From Janthinobacterium violaceinigrum (GTDB taxonomy: Bacteria > Pseudomonadota > Gammaproteobacteria > Burkholderiales > Burkholderiaceae_D), in assembly GCF_009208555.1 (NCBI RefSeq), contig NZ_WFLI01000002.1, positions 186,001-250,000 of the forward strand: 64,000 nucleotides of DNA, read 5' to 3'. Both the position numbers and the translations under genes were made by a program. The notes beneath the pieces are model-generated. The model was not told the origin of the DNA. It did no database searches and worked only from the letters and a program-made list of their open reading frames with translations. Below are positions 1 to 9,160 of the stretch, one piece after another (the first letter of the stretch is position 1; each line of letters begins with the position of its first letter).

Positions 1-1028
1 ATCGCGTTCGGCTGGAACGCCAGGTGCGGCACGCGGTGTTCCGGGTCGGCCGTGGCCAGGCGCGTGATGTCGACCAGGTCGGCAATCACCGACGAGGCGG
101 TCGGCTCGGCGCCCGCGCCGCGGCCCGAGTACAGGCTGGCGCCGACGGCGTCACCATGCACCAGCACCGCATTCATGGCGCCTTCCACATTGGCGATCAG
201 GCGCTTGGCCGGGATCAGGGTCGGATGCACGCGCAGCTCGATGCCTTCCACGCCATTGACGGTGGCGCGCTTGGTGATGCCCAGCAGCTTGATGCGGTAG
301 CCCAGCTGCTCGGCGTAGCGGATGTCGACGGCATTGAGGTTGCTGATGCCTTCCACATAGGCCTTGTCGAACTGCACCGGGATGCCGAAGGCGATGGCCG
401 ACATGATGGTGGCCTTGTGCGCGGCATCGACGCCTTCGATGTCGAAGGTGGGGTCGGCTTCCGCGTAGCCCAGTTCCTGCGCCTGTTTCAACACGGTGGC
501 GAAATCGAGGCCCTTGTCGCGCATCTCGGACAGGATGAAATTGGTGGTGCCGTTGATGATGCCGGCGATCCATTCGATGCGGTTGGCCGTCAAGCCTTCG
601 CGCAGCGCCTTGATGATGGGGATGCCGCCGGCAACGGCCGCTTCGAAGGCCACCATCACGCCCTTGTCCTGGGCGGCGGCGAAAATTTCATTGCCATGCA
701 CGGCCAGCAGCGCCTTGTTGGCCGTGACCACATGCTTGCCATTGGCGATCGCCTGCATCACCAGGGTTTTCGACAGGTCGTAGCCGCCGATCAGTTCGAC
801 GACGATGTCGATCTCGGGATCGTTGACGATCAGGTGCGGGTCGTTGACGACCTTGCAGGCGCCCGCGACCAGCGCTTCGGCACGCGCCACGTCGCGCACG
901 GCGACGGCGACGACTTCGATGCCGCGGCCCGCGCGGCGCTTGATTTCTTCCTGGTTGCGCTTCAGGACGCTGAACGTGCCGTAACCAACATTGCCCAGGC
1001 CCAGCAGGCCGATCTTGATGGATTTCAT
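1..1028 (-). CDS. hom: Homoserine dehydrogenase (3' end cut by window)
   Basis: Reduces aspartate semialdehyde to homoserine with NAD(P)H, the branch point to threonine and methionine. The N-terminus starts at an ATG (1026-1028) and carries the Rossmann motif GLLGLGNVGYGT. A homoserine dehydrogenase signature with INGTTNF follows near residue 175. About 342 codons are visible of a family length near 435 residues; the remaining catalytic and ACT portions lie beyond the window. It follows the aminotransferase gene by 72 bases on the same strand, so the two probably share a transcript, as in other Burkholderiales where thrC comes next (not visible here). Confidence 0.95.
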   Translation of the reverse strand, partial: MKSIKIGLLGLGNVGYGTFSVLKRNQEEIKRRAGRGIEVVAVAVRDVARAEALVAGACKVVNDPHLIVNDPEIDIVVELIGGYDLSKTLVMQAIANGKHVVTANKALLAVHGNEIFAAAQDKGVMVAFEAAVAGGIPIIKALREGLTANRIEWIAGIINGTTNFILSEMRDKGLDFATVLKQAQELGYAEADPTFDIEGVDAAHKATIMSAIAFGIPVQFDKAYVEGISNLNAVDIRYAEQLGYRIKLLGITKRATVNGVEGIELRVHPTLIPAKRLIANVEGAMNAVLVHGDAVGASLYSGRGAGAEPTASSVIADLVDITRLATADPEHRVPHLAFQPNA

Positions 1029-1100
1029 AGTGTGCTTGACTGCTCATAAGTGGCGCCCCGTTGGGCGGCGCCAGGTTGATCGATATTGCTACTGGCCGGC

Positions 1101-2330
1101 TCAGCCCCGGCTGTGACGCTTGCGGTAACCTTCGAGGAAGCGCGCAATGCGGCCCATGGCCTCGGTCAGGTCATCGGAATTGGGCAGGAAGACGACGCGG
1201 AAATGGTCGGGCGCGATCCAGTTGAAGCCCGTGCCCTGCACGATCAGGACCTTCGCTTCGGCCAGCAATTCATAGGCAAACTGCTGGTCGTCGGCAATCG
1301 GGTAGATCTCCGGGTCCAGGCGCGGGAACATGTACAGCGCGGCCTTCGGCTTGACACAGGTGACGCCCGGAATATCGGTCAGCAGCTTGTGCGCCAGGTC
1401 GCGCTGTTTCAACAGGCGCCCGCCCGGCCCCACCAGGTCTTGTATGCTCTGGTAGCCGCCCAGCGCCGTCTGGATGGCAAACTGCCCCGGCGCATTGGCG
1501 CACAGCCGCATCGAGGCCAGCATGTTCAAGCCTTCGATGTAATCCTTGGCGTGGCGCTTTTCGCCCGAGACCACCATCCAGCCGGAGCGGTAGCCGCAGG
1601 AGCGGTAATTCTTCGACAGGCCGTTCATGGTGATGAACAGCACGTCGTCGGCCAGCGAGGCGATCGACACGTGCTCGGCTTCGTCGTACAGCACCTTGTC
1701 GTAGATCTCGTCGGCGAAAATGATCAATTGGTGCTGGCGCGCCAGCTCGACGATCTGCAGCAGCACGGACACCGGGTACAGCGCGCCAGTCGGGTTGTTC
1801 GGGTTGATGACGACGATGGCCTTGGTGTGCGGCGTGATCTTGCGGCGCATGTCCTCGATGTCGGGATACCACTCGTTCTGCTCGTCGCACACATAATGCA
1901 CGGGATTGCCGCCCGACAGGCTGACGGCGGCCGTCCACAGCGGGTAATCGGGCGCCGGCACCAGCACTTCGTCGCCGCTGTTGAGCAGCGCGTTCATCGA
2001 CATGACGATCAGTTCCGAGGCGCCGTTGCCCAGGTAGATGTCATCGATGGTCACGCCGGCGATATTCTTGCTCTGCGTGTAGTGCATGACGGCCTTGCGC
2101 GGCGCGAACATGCCTTTCGAATCCGTATAGCCGGCCGCATTCTGCAGGTTGAGCATCATGTCGCGCACGATCTCGTCGGGCGGATCGAAGCCGAATACGG
2201 CCAGGTTGCCGATATTGAGCTTGGTGATCTTGTGGCCTTCTTCTTCCATTTGCCTGGATTTTTCCAGGACCGGGCCGCGGATGTCATAGCAGACGTCCGC
2301 CAATTTATTCGATTTCTGAATCGGTCGCAA
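1101..2330 (-). CDS. alaA: AlaA-like glutamate-pyruvate aminotransferase, TTG start
   Basis: A fold-type I PLP aminotransferase that should interconvert pyruvate and alanine using glutamate. The whole length resembles E. coli AlaA (405 residues): CYDIRGPVL near the N-terminus, LNIGN, PAPDYPLWTAAVSLSGG, INPNNPTG and the Schiff-base lysine in NGLSKNYR. An upstream ATG at 2465 would add 45 residues with no family counterpart. I chose the TTG at 2328-2330, which gives 409 residues and has an AGGGA Shine-Dalgarno (2337-2341) six bases upstream. Related genes in betaproteobacteria are often labelled alaC, so the symbol is less certain than the family. Confidence 0.88.
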   Translation of the reverse strand: MRPIQKSNKLADVCYDIRGPVLEKSRQMEEEGHKITKLNIGNLAVFGFDPPDEIVRDMMLNLQNAAGYTDSKGMFAPRKAVMHYTQSKNIAGVTIDDIYLGNGASELIVMSMNALLNSGDEVLVPAPDYPLWTAAVSLSGGNPVHYVCDEQNEWYPDIEDMRRKITPHTKAIVVINPNNPTGALYPVSVLLQIVELARQHQLIIFADEIYDKVLYDEAEHVSIASLADDVLFITMNGLSKNYRSCGYRSGWMVVSGEKRHAKDYIEGLNMLASMRLCANAPGQFAIQTALGGYQSIQDLVGPGGRLLKQRDLAHKLLTDIPGVTCVKPKAALYMFPRLDPEIYPIADDQQFAYELLAEAKVLIVQGTGFNWIAPDHFRVVFLPNSDDLTEAMGRIARFLEGYRKRHSRG

Positions 2331-2755
2331 AATAAATCCCTGTCGTGATGCGGCGCGGAGAACCAAGCTTGCAGCATGGTAGCCGCGCCAGAACTGTGAA
2401 CCCGTGAAACTGCAATGCGAAAGACTGCAAGGCGAAAACAACCATTCTCGCCGAAAACAGGGCATTTTATCAAATTAAACATGGTGAACGGCCGCATTTG
2501 ACGCCGATTCTGCCACGCCGGGCCATTTGAACGGCAAGCGGGCGGGCGCCCTCTTCATCTTCCCTTAATCTTGCCCCATTACCATGGTACAAGCACGCAC
2601 TGCCGCTGTGGCGCCGAACATTGCGATTTGGAAAGGATGTTGCTTTTTAGTCGCTCTTTTCTGTCATTTATGGCATGCTTACGCCCTTGGCCGCGGCCCC
2701 CAGTTTGGCCCCGCGCGTACCGATCAACCGACACGACCAGCCCCCCGATATCGCC
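2331..2755. other. Divergent intergenic region alaA / Mth938-like gene
   Basis: This 425-base gap between divergent genes must hold promoters for both sides. I see no convincing sigma70 pair. On the alaA side there is a 15-base tandem direct repeat (2408-2422 and 2423-2437; core AACTGCAATGCGAAA then GACTGCAAGGCGAAA) that could be a protein-binding site. Short ORFs across the gap lack recognisable content and I treat them as chance. Confidence 0.4.
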
Positions 2756-3148
2756 ATGAAACTCCATGCCAGCAGCACCCAACAATACCAGACTGTCACC
2801 GGCTATGACGAAAACGGCGTCGAGATCAATGCCCAGCCGTACAACTACAGCCTGATCGTCATGCCGGAAACGCCGCCACGCGCGTGGGAAGTGGCCAGTT
2901 TCGAGCAGCTGAACGAGGCGCATTTCGCGCAGATCCTGGCCGACGCACCCGACGTGGTCATCCTCGGCACGGGCGAACGCCAGCGTTTCGTGCATCCGAA
3001 GCTGACGGCCGCGCTGACCATGCGCCGCATCGGCGTCGAATGCATGGATAGCCAGGCAGCTTGCCGCACATACAACATCCTGATGGGCGAAGGCCGCAAG
3101 GTCACCCTGGCCCTGATCCTGGCCCCGGGCGCGGGCAGCGCTGCATGA
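2756..3148 (+). CDS. Mth938-like domain protein
   Basis: A 130-residue protein of the Mth938/NDUFAF3-like (DUF498) family, whose biochemical role in bacteria is not established. The central core VVILGTGERQRF and the following VECMDSQAACRTYNIL segment are the recognisable family blocks. An in-frame ATG at 2675 exists, but homologues begin close to MKLHASS, so I chose the ATG at 2756. The stop overlaps the start of the arnT-like gene (ATGA), implying translational coupling. In Burkholderiales this gene commonly sits directly before the Ara4N cluster; no functional link is shown by sequence. Confidence 0.82.
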   Translation: MKLHASSTQQYQTVTGYDENGVEINAQPYNYSLIVMPETPPRAWEVASFEQLNEAHFAQILADAPDVVILGTGERQRFVHPKLTAALTMRRIGVECMDSQAACRTYNILMGEGRKVTLALILAPGAGSAA

Positions 3149-4818
3149 AGCTCAATATTAACGAACTGCACTCGTCGCGGGTGCTGATGTGGTCCCTGCT
3201 GGGCATCTTCATCGTCGTCACCCTGTATGCGCTGGGCGTGCGTACCCTGGTACCGCCCGACGAGGGCCGCTACGCGGAGATGGCGCGCGAAATGTTCATC
3301 ACGGGCGACTGGATCACCACGCGCCTGAACGGCATCAAATACTTTGAAAAACCGCCGCTGCAAACGTGGATGAATGCGCTGACCTTCGCCGCCTTCGGCC
3401 TGGGCGAATGGCAGGCACGCCTGTGGACTGGCCTGTGCGGCATCATCGGCGTGTGCATGACGGCGTATGCGGGCAAGAAAGTGTTCGGTCCCCGCGTGGG
3501 CCTGTATGCGGGCCTGGTGCTGGCGTCGAGCCTGTTCTGGCTCGCTTCCGGCCAGATCAATTCGCTGGACATGGGCCTGTCGGGCATGATGACGCTCACC
3601 CTGGGCAGCCTGCTGGTGGCCCAGCGCGACGAGGCCACGGCGCGCGAGCGGCGCAACTGGATGCTGGCCTGCTGGGCCAGCATGGCGCTGGCCGTGCTGG
3701 CAAAAGGGCTGATCGGCATCGTGCTGCCGGGCGCCGTGCTGGTGCTGTATTCGCTGTGCGCACGCGACTGGCGCATCTGGACGCGCTTGCACCTGGTCAA
3801 GGGCTTGCTCGTCTTCTTTGCCATCGCCACGCCATGGTTCGTGCTGGTCGCCCTGCGCAATCCGGAACAGCCGCATTTCTTCTTCATCCACGAGCACTTC
3901 CAGCGCTTCCTGATGAAGGGACACAAGCGCGAAGGCGCCTGGTACTACTTCCTGGTCCTGCTCATTCCCGGCATCCTGCCATGGATAGGCGTGCTGCCGC
4001 AAAGCCTGGCCGCCGCCTTCCAGCGCCAGGATGGCGCTTTCCAGCCCCGTTTGATGCTGCTGGTCTGGGCCGTCTTCATTTTCTTCTTCTTCAGCTATTC
4101 GACCTCGAAGCTGCCCGGCTACATCGTGCCCATCTTCCCCGCGCTGGCGCTGATGGTGGCGCTGTACCTGGAATCGGCCTCGCGCCGCCAGCGCATGCTG
4201 GCCGCCGGCCTGCTGTGCGTGCTGGGCGCGGCCATCCTGATCGGCGGGCCGATCGCGTTCGGCAAGGCCAGCGCACGCGACGCGCAAGCCCTGATCGCGC
4301 TCAAGGGCTACCAGCCTTGGCTGATGGCGGCCGGCTTCTTCGCCCTGGCCGGCGGCGCCCTGGCCCTGCTGCATGCGCGCCAATTGCGCCGCGACATGAC
4401 CGTGCTGACGATCGCCGGCGCCGGCTTCCTGGCCACGCACTGCATCCTGGCCGGCTCCGAACTGTATGGCCAGAACCGCGCCGGCACGGACATGCTGCCG
4501 CAGATCCAGGCCGAACTGACGGCCGATACCAAGCTGTACTCGGTAGGCATCTATGAACAGTCGCTGACCTATTATCTGCAGCGGCCCGTGATCCTCGTCG
4601 ATTACTGGGATGAGTTCACGTTTGGCCTGAAACAGCAGCCCGAATTGTCCATGCCGACCATCGAGCCGTTCATTACGCAGTGGACCAGCGATGCCAATGC
4701 CGGCGTGCACGACATGGCCATTATCAGCCTGAACCGTTACAAGGATTTGCAGCAACGTGGCGTGCCCATGCGTGTCATTGCCGAAGATGCGCGCCGCATG
4801 GTCATTGCCAACAAATAA
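3145..4818 (+). CDS. arnT: ArnT-like lipid A Ara4N transferase (GT83 membrane glycosyltransferase)
   Basis: A 557-residue multi-spanning inner-membrane glycosyltransferase of the PMT/ArnT superfamily. Family enzymes move 4-amino-4-deoxy-L-arabinose from undecaprenyl phosphate to lipid A on the periplasmic face. The first periplasmic loop after TM1 has PPDEGRYAEMAREMF, matching the acidic DE signature of ArnT, followed by EKPPLQTWMNAL. About twelve hydrophobic segments follow and the C-terminus is a soluble periplasmic domain. The start overlaps the previous stop by four bases. A GC-rich hairpin (4829-4857) separates it from arnB. The substrate is inferred from the neighbouring arn genes; a related sugar transferase cannot be excluded. 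Confidence 0.86.
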   Translation: MKLNINELHSSRVLMWSLLGIFIVVTLYALGVRTLVPPDEGRYAEMAREMFITGDWITTRLNGIKYFEKPPLQTWMNALTFAAFGLGEWQARLWTGLCGIIGVCMTAYAGKKVFGPRVGLYAGLVLASSLFWLASGQINSLDMGLSGMMTLTLGSLLVAQRDEATARERRNWMLACWASMALAVLAKGLIGIVLPGAVLVLYSLCARDWRIWTRLHLVKGLLVFFAIATPWFVLVALRNPEQPHFFFIHEHFQRFLMKGHKREGAWYYFLVLLIPGILPWIGVLPQSLAAAFQRQDGAFQPRLMLLVWAVFIFFFFSYSTSKLPGYIVPIFPALALMVALYLESASRRQRMLAAGLLCVLGAAILIGGPIAFGKASARDAQALIALKGYQPWLMAAGFFALAGGALALLHARQLRRDMTVLTIAGAGFLATHCILAGSELYGQNRAGTDMLPQIQAELTADTKLYSVGIYEQSLTYYLQRPVILVDYWDEFTFGLKQQPELSMPTIEPFITQWTSDANAGVHDMAIISLNRYKDLQQRGVPMRVIAEDARRMVIANK

Positions 4819-4828
4819 ATAGTTAACT

Positions 4829-4857
4829 GGGGCGCGAGGCAGTACGGCTCGCGCCCC
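4829..4857 (+). terminator. GC-rich hairpin between arnT and arnB
   Basis: A perfect 10-base stem (GGGGCGCGAG / CTCGCGCCCC) with a nine-base loop lies just after the arnT stop. There is no T-tract behind it, so it is more likely an mRNA-stabilising or pausing hairpin than an efficient intrinsic terminator. Confidence 0.45.
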
Positions 4858-5025
4858 ACGGCCAGCTTTGCCCCGCCCCCGCACCAGCAGGATTTTTCAC
4901 CGCTGAATGGGCTGCGCCACCATACTAACGATATAAAATAGCCATGCCTGCCGGCGGCCCTGACCGTACTGGCAGCCTTGGCGATACCGATACCCTGACA
5001 AAATACAGATCCAAGAACCGCGCCC
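4858..5025 (+). promoter_or_regulatory. Possible promoter region of arnB operon
   Basis: The 168 bases between the hairpin and arnB are locally AT-richer and contain TATAAA (4932-4937) as a -10 candidate, without a good -35 at 16-18 bases. I found no convincing PmrA-type direct repeat. An independent arnB promoter is plausible from the spacing only. Confidence 0.3.
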
Positions 5026-6162
5026 ATGACCTCTACCCTGCCCTTTTTGCCTTTTTCCAAACCCACCATCGATGAAGCGACCATCGCCGCCGTCGGCGAG
5101 GTGCTGCGCTCGGGCTGGATCACCAGCGGCCCGAAAGTGCAAGCCTTCGAAGCCCAGCTGTCCGAATATTTCGGCGGACGCCCCGTGCGCACCTTCAATT
5201 CGGGTACCTGCACCATGGAAATCGCGCTGCGCATCGCCGGCATCGGCCCCGGCGACGAAGTCATCACCACGCCCGTGTCGTGGGTAGCGACGGCCAACGT
5301 CATCATCGAAGTGGGCGCCACGCCCGTGTTTGCCGATATCGACCCCGTCACGCGCAATATCGACCTCGACAAGCTGGAGGCGGCCATCACGCCCCGCACG
5401 AAAGCCATCATTCCCGTCTACCTGTCGGGCCTGCCCGTCGACATGGACCGCCTGTACGCAATTGCGGACAAGTACAAATTGAGAGTCGTGGAAGACGCGG
5501 CGCAAGCGTTCGGCTCCACCTGGAAAGGCAAGCGCATCGGTTCATTTGGCGACTTCGTCTCGTTCAGCTTCCAGGCCAACAAGAACATCACCACGGGCGA
5601 AGGCGGCGCGCTGGTCCTGAACAACCTGGAAGAAGCAAAGCTGGCCGAGAAATACCGGCTGCAGGGCGTCACGCGCAGCGGCGTCGACGGCATCGATGTC
5701 GATGTGCTCGGCGGCAAATACAACATGAGCGACATCATGGCTGCCATCGGCCTGGGCCAGTTTGCCAATATCGAAGCGATCACGGCCCACCGCCGCGCAC
5801 TGGCACGCCACTATTTCGCGCAATTCGGCAGCGATTTCGAAGCGCAGAGCGGCGCCCAGCTGCCCGTGCAGGATTTTGAGAACAGCAACTGGCATTTGTT
5901 CCAGATCATCCTGCCCGACAATGGCCCCGGCACGCGTGCCGCGTTCATGCAGCAAATGGCGCAGCAAAACGTGGGAACGGGCTATCATTACGCACCGATC
6001 CACTTGTTTACCATGTACCGCGAACGCGGCTTTACCGAGGGCATGTTCCCCGTCTCGGAAAAAATCGGCCGCCTGACCGTGACCTTGCCGATGTTCTACG
6101 CCATGACGACACAGGACGTGGAGCGGGCCGTCGCCACCGTCAAATCCATCCTCATCAAGTGA
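5026..6162 (+). CDS. arnB: UDP-4-amino-4-deoxy-L-arabinose aminotransferase (ArnB-type)
   Basis: A DegT/DnrJ/EryC1-family PLP enzyme of 378 residues (E. coli ArnB about 385) that aminates UDP-4-keto-pentose to UDP-Ara4N. Family blocks visible: SGWITSGPK near residue 30, DEVITTPVSWVATAN at 77, VVEDAAQAFGS at 154, and the PLP lysine at about K186 in FQANKNITTGEGG. The C-terminal segment has NWHLFQI and VGTGYHYAPIHL, which contact substrate in the family. The gene order arnB-arnC-arnA-arnD supports the substrate assignment over other DegT functions. The stop overlaps or nearly overlaps the arnC start. Confidence 0.92.
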   Translation: MTSTLPFLPFSKPTIDEATIAAVGEVLRSGWITSGPKVQAFEAQLSEYFGGRPVRTFNSGTCTMEIALRIAGIGPGDEVITTPVSWVATANVIIEVGATPVFADIDPVTRNIDLDKLEAAITPRTKAIIPVYLSGLPVDMDRLYAIADKYKLRVVEDAAQAFGSTWKGKRIGSFGDFVSFSFQANKNITTGEGGALVLNNLEEAKLAEKYRLQGVTRSGVDGIDVDVLGGKYNMSDIMAAIGLGQFANIEAITAHRRALARHYFAQFGSDFEAQSGAQLPVQDFENSNWHLFQIILPDNGPGTRAAFMQQMAQQNVGTGYHYAPIHLFTMYRERGFTEGMFPVSEKIGRLTVTLPMFYAMTTQDVERAVATVKSILIK

Positions 6163-6173
6163 GCAGCGCGCCG

Positions 6174-7169
6174 ATGAAACCTGAACTGTCCATTATTATT
6201 CCCATCTACAACGAGCAGGATGGCCTGGCCAGCCTGTTCGCGCGCCTGTACCCGGCCCTGGACGCCTTGCAGACCAGCTACGAGATCCTCTTCGTCAATG
6301 ACGGCAGCCGCGACAATTCGGTGGCCATCCTGGCGGAACAGTTCCGCCAGCGCCCCGACGTCACGCGCGTGATCTTATTCAACGGCAATTATGGCCAGCA
6401 CATGGCCATCCTGGCCGGTTTTGAAGCTTCGCGCGGGCAGATCATGATCACGCTCGACGCCGACCTGCAGAATCCGCCCGAAGAAATCGGCAACCTCGTG
6501 GCGAAGATGCGCGAAGGCTACGATTACGTGGGTTCGATCCGCCGCAAGCGCCAGGATTCCGCCTGGCGCACCCTGGCATCGAAAATGATGAACCGCTTGC
6601 GCGAGCGCATCACCAACATCAAGATTACCGACCAGGGCAATATGTTGCGCGCGTATGGCCGCAATGTCATCGACCTCGTCAACCAGTGCGCCGAAGTCAA
6701 TACCTTCGTACCCGCCCTGGCCTACACGTTTGCCCGCAAGCCTACGGAAATTACCGTCGAGCACGAGGAACGCTCGGCCGGCGAGTCGAAATACTCGCTG
6801 TACAGCCTGATTCGTCTCAATTTCGACCTCGTCACGGGCTTTTCGCTGATTCCCCTGCAAATCTTTTCCATGCTGGGCATGGCGATGTCGCTGGGTTCGG
6901 CATTGCTGGTGATCTTCCTGCTGGTACGCCGCTTCCTGCTGGGCGCGGAAGCCGAAGGCGTGTTCACCCTGTTTGCCATCGCCTTCTTCTTCATGGGCGT
7001 GATCCTGTTCGGCATCGGCCTGGTGGGCGAATACGTGGGACGCATCTTCCAGCAAGTGCGTGCCCGTCCCCGCTATGTGGTGCAAACCATCTTGCAAGAC
7101 GGCATGACCCAGGCGGAAGCCGAGGCGCCGTCGTATGTGCGCCTGGAAAAGCGCCAGGTGGGCCGCTGA
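6174..7169 (+). CDS. arnC: Undecaprenyl-phosphate Ara4N (formyl) transferase ArnC
   Basis: A GT2-family transferase of 331 residues that moves formyl-Ara4N from UDP to undecaprenyl phosphate at the inner membrane. The GT-A domain starts with SIIIPIYNEQDGLA, has VNDGSRD near residue 45 and DADLQNPPEE as the metal-binding DXD region. Two C-terminal hydrophobic helices (roughly 230-255 and 265-290) match ArnC topology. A GTG at 6159 (GTGA overlap with the arnB stop) is the alternative start and would add five residues. The stop TGA shares its last base with the ATG of the next gene. Confidence 0.92.
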   Translation: MKPELSIIIPIYNEQDGLASLFARLYPALDALQTSYEILFVNDGSRDNSVAILAEQFRQRPDVTRVILFNGNYGQHMAILAGFEASRGQIMITLDADLQNPPEEIGNLVAKMREGYDYVGSIRRKRQDSAWRTLASKMMNRLRERITNIKITDQGNMLRAYGRNVIDLVNQCAEVNTFVPALAYTFARKPTEITVEHEERSAGESKYSLYSLIRLNFDLVTGFSLIPLQIFSMLGMAMSLGSALLVIFLLVRRFLLGAEAEGVFTLFAIAFFFMGVILFGIGLVGEYVGRIFQQVRARPRYVVQTILQDGMTQAEAEAPSYVRLEKRQVGR

Positions 7170-8086
7170 TGGGCGCCCCGCGCGCCGTCGTCTTCGGCTA
7201 CCACAATGTGGGCGTGCGCTGCATCAAGGTGCTGCTGGCCGGCGGCGTCGACATCGCCCTGGTCGTTACGCATGAGGACAGCCCCACGGAAAACCTGTGG
7301 TTCGAATCCGTCGCCAGCCTGTGCCGCGAAGAAGGCATCCCCTACATCACGCCATCGGACGCGCGCGCGCCCGAGCTGCTGGCGCAGGTACAGGCGGCAA
7401 CACCGGACATGCTGTTCAGTTTTTACTACCGCCACATGTTGCCAGCTAGCATCTTGGAAGTCGCTCCTGCCTACAATATGCATGGCTCGCTGCTGCCGCA
7501 GTTCCGCGGCCGCGCGCCCGTCAACTGGGCCGTGCTGCATGGCGCCACGGAGACGGGCGCCACCCTGCATGAAATGACGGTCAAGCCCGACGCCGGCGCC
7601 ATCGTGGCGCAGACGGCCGTGCCCATCCTGCCCGACGACACGGCTTTCGAAGTCTTCGGCAAGGTCACCGTGGCAGCGGAACAAACGCTGTGGGGCGTGC
7701 TGCCGGCCTTGCTGGACGGCACGGCGCCACGGCTGTTGAACGATTTGCGCCAGGGCGGCTATTTTGGCGGCCGCAAGCCGGAAGATGGCCGGGTCGACTG
7801 GAAGTTACCCGCGCAGCAGGTGTACAACCTGCACCGGGCCGTGGCGCCTCCCTATCCCGGTGCCTTTACCGAAGTCAATAATGTCATTTACATCATCGAA
7901 AAAGCCCGTTTGAGCAAGCGTTCCGCAGGAAGTTTGCCACCGGGCTTGGCGGTAGTGGATAATTGCATCTTTGGCGTCTGCGGAGACGGCCGCATGCTGG
8001 CCATTTCCGCGCTGAGGGCTGCCGGGGAGCCGGTTTCGGCTCAGCAATTGCAAGCAAGTCTGACCGCCCGCGTCAGCACACACTGA
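7169..8086 (+). CDS. arnA: UDP-Ara4N formyltransferase (stand-alone ArnA N-terminal domain)
   Basis: A 305-residue 10-formyl-tetrahydrofolate-dependent transferase corresponding to residues 1-300 of E. coli ArnA. The catalytic triad is visible as N103 and H105 in YNMHGSLLP and D141 in VKPDAGAIV, aligned with N102/H104/D140 of E. coli. A C-terminal OB-like portion follows. The ATG overlaps the arnC stop (TGATG), which fixes this start; a longer open frame upstream is just overlap with arnC. The decarboxylase half is a separate gene 21 bases downstream, so the usual bifunctional ArnA is split here. Confidence 0.92.
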   Translation: MGAPRAVVFGYHNVGVRCIKVLLAGGVDIALVVTHEDSPTENLWFESVASLCREEGIPYITPSDARAPELLAQVQAATPDMLFSFYYRHMLPASILEVAPAYNMHGSLLPQFRGRAPVNWAVLHGATETGATLHEMTVKPDAGAIVAQTAVPILPDDTAFEVFGKVTVAAEQTLWGVLPALLDGTAPRLLNDLRQGGYFGGRKPEDGRVDWKLPAQQVYNLHRAVAPPYPGAFTEVNNVIYIIEKARLSKRSAGSLPPGLAVVDNCIFGVCGDGRMLAISALRAAGEPVSAQQLQASLTARVSTH

Positions 8087-8107
8087 TATCACACAAGAGA
8101 ATCTCAT

Positions 8108-9160
8108 ATGAAAAAAGTCCTCATCTTAGGCGTCAACGGCTTCATCGGCCACCACCTGTCCAAGCGCATTCTGGAAACCACCGACTGGCATGTGTATGGC
8201 ATGGACATGAACACGGACCGCATCACGGAATTGCTGGAAGATGACAACTACAAGTCGCGCATGCACTTCTTCGAAGGCGACATCACGATCAACAAGGAAT
8301 GGGTCGAGTACCACATCAAGAAATGCGATGTGATCCTGCCGCTGGTGGCCATCGCCACGCCATCGACCTACGTCAAGCAGCCGCTGCGCGTGTTCGAACT
8401 GGACTTTGAAGCCAACCTGCCTATCGTCCGCTCGGCCGCCAAGTACGGCAAGCACCTGGTCTTCCCGTCGACTTCGGAAGTGTATGGCATGTGCCACGAC
8501 GAAGAATTCGATCCGGAAAATTCGGAACTGATCTGCGGCCCGATCAACAAGCCGCGCTGGATCTATTCGAACGCCAAGCAGCTGATGGACCGCGTGATCT
8601 GGGGCTACGGCATGGAAGGCTTGAACTTCACCCTGTTCCGTCCATTCAACTGGATCGGCGCCGGCCTGGATTCGATCCACACGCCGAAAGAAGGTTCCTC
8701 GCGCGTGGTGACGCAATTCTTCGGCCACATCGTGCGCGGCGAGAACATCTCGCTGGTCGACGGCGGCGCGCAGAAACGCGCGTTCACCTATATCGACGAC
8801 GGCATCGATGCATTGATCCGCATCATTGCGAACAAGAATGGCATCGCCAGCGGCAAAATCTACAACATTGGCAATCCGATCAACAATTACTCGATCCGCG
8901 ACCTGGCCGGCATGATGCTGACCCTGGCTGCCGAGTACCCGGAATACGCCGAAGGCGCGAAACACGTGAAAATCGTGGAAACGACGTCGGGTGCCTACTA
9001 TGGCGCCGGCTACCAGGACGTGCAGAACCGCGTGCCGAAAATCACGAATACCTGCGAAGAACTGGGCTGGGCGCCGACCACCACCATGGCCGATTCCCTG
9101 CGCAATATCTTTGACGCCTACCGCAGCCAGGTAGCCCAAGCCAAAGCCTTGATGGATTAA
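8108..9160 (+). CDS. arnA: UDP-glucuronate oxidative decarboxylase (stand-alone ArnA C-terminal domain)
   Basis: A 350-residue extended short-chain dehydrogenase equal to the C-terminal half of E. coli ArnA. It oxidises UDP-glucuronate at C4 and decarboxylates it to UDP-4-keto-pentose, the substrate of ArnB. Visible are the NAD motif GVNGFIG at residue 8, FPSTSEVYGM with the catalytic Ser-Glu pair, the YSNAK catalytic Tyr/Lys, and FRPFNWIG. The start has its own Shine-Dalgarno (AAGAGA about eight bases upstream), so the two ArnA halves are translated independently. The stop overlaps the arnD start (TAATG). Confidence 0.93.
   Translation: MKKVLILGVNGFIGHHLSKRILETTDWHVYGMDMNTDRITELLEDDNYKSRMHFFEGDITINKEWVEYHIKKCDVILPLVAIATPSTYVKQPLRVFELDFEANLPIVRSAAKYGKHLVFPSTSEVYGMCHDEEFDPENSELICGPINKPRWIYSNAKQLMDRVIWGYGMEGLNFTLFRPFNWIGAGLDSIHTPKEGSSRVVTQFFGHIVRGENISLVDGGAQKRAFTYIDDGIDALIRIIANKNGIASGKIYNIGNPINNYSIRDLAGMMLTLAAEYPEYAEGAKHVKIVETTSGAYYGAGYQDVQNRVPKITNTCEELGWAPTTTMADSLRNIFDAYRSQVAQAKALMD

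Noticed and set aside
2845..4884. A 679-codon minus-strand open frame opposite the arnT-like gene
   Set aside because: Gln/His/Arg-rich mirror of a high-GC gene; the plus-strand frame has clear ArnT motifs.
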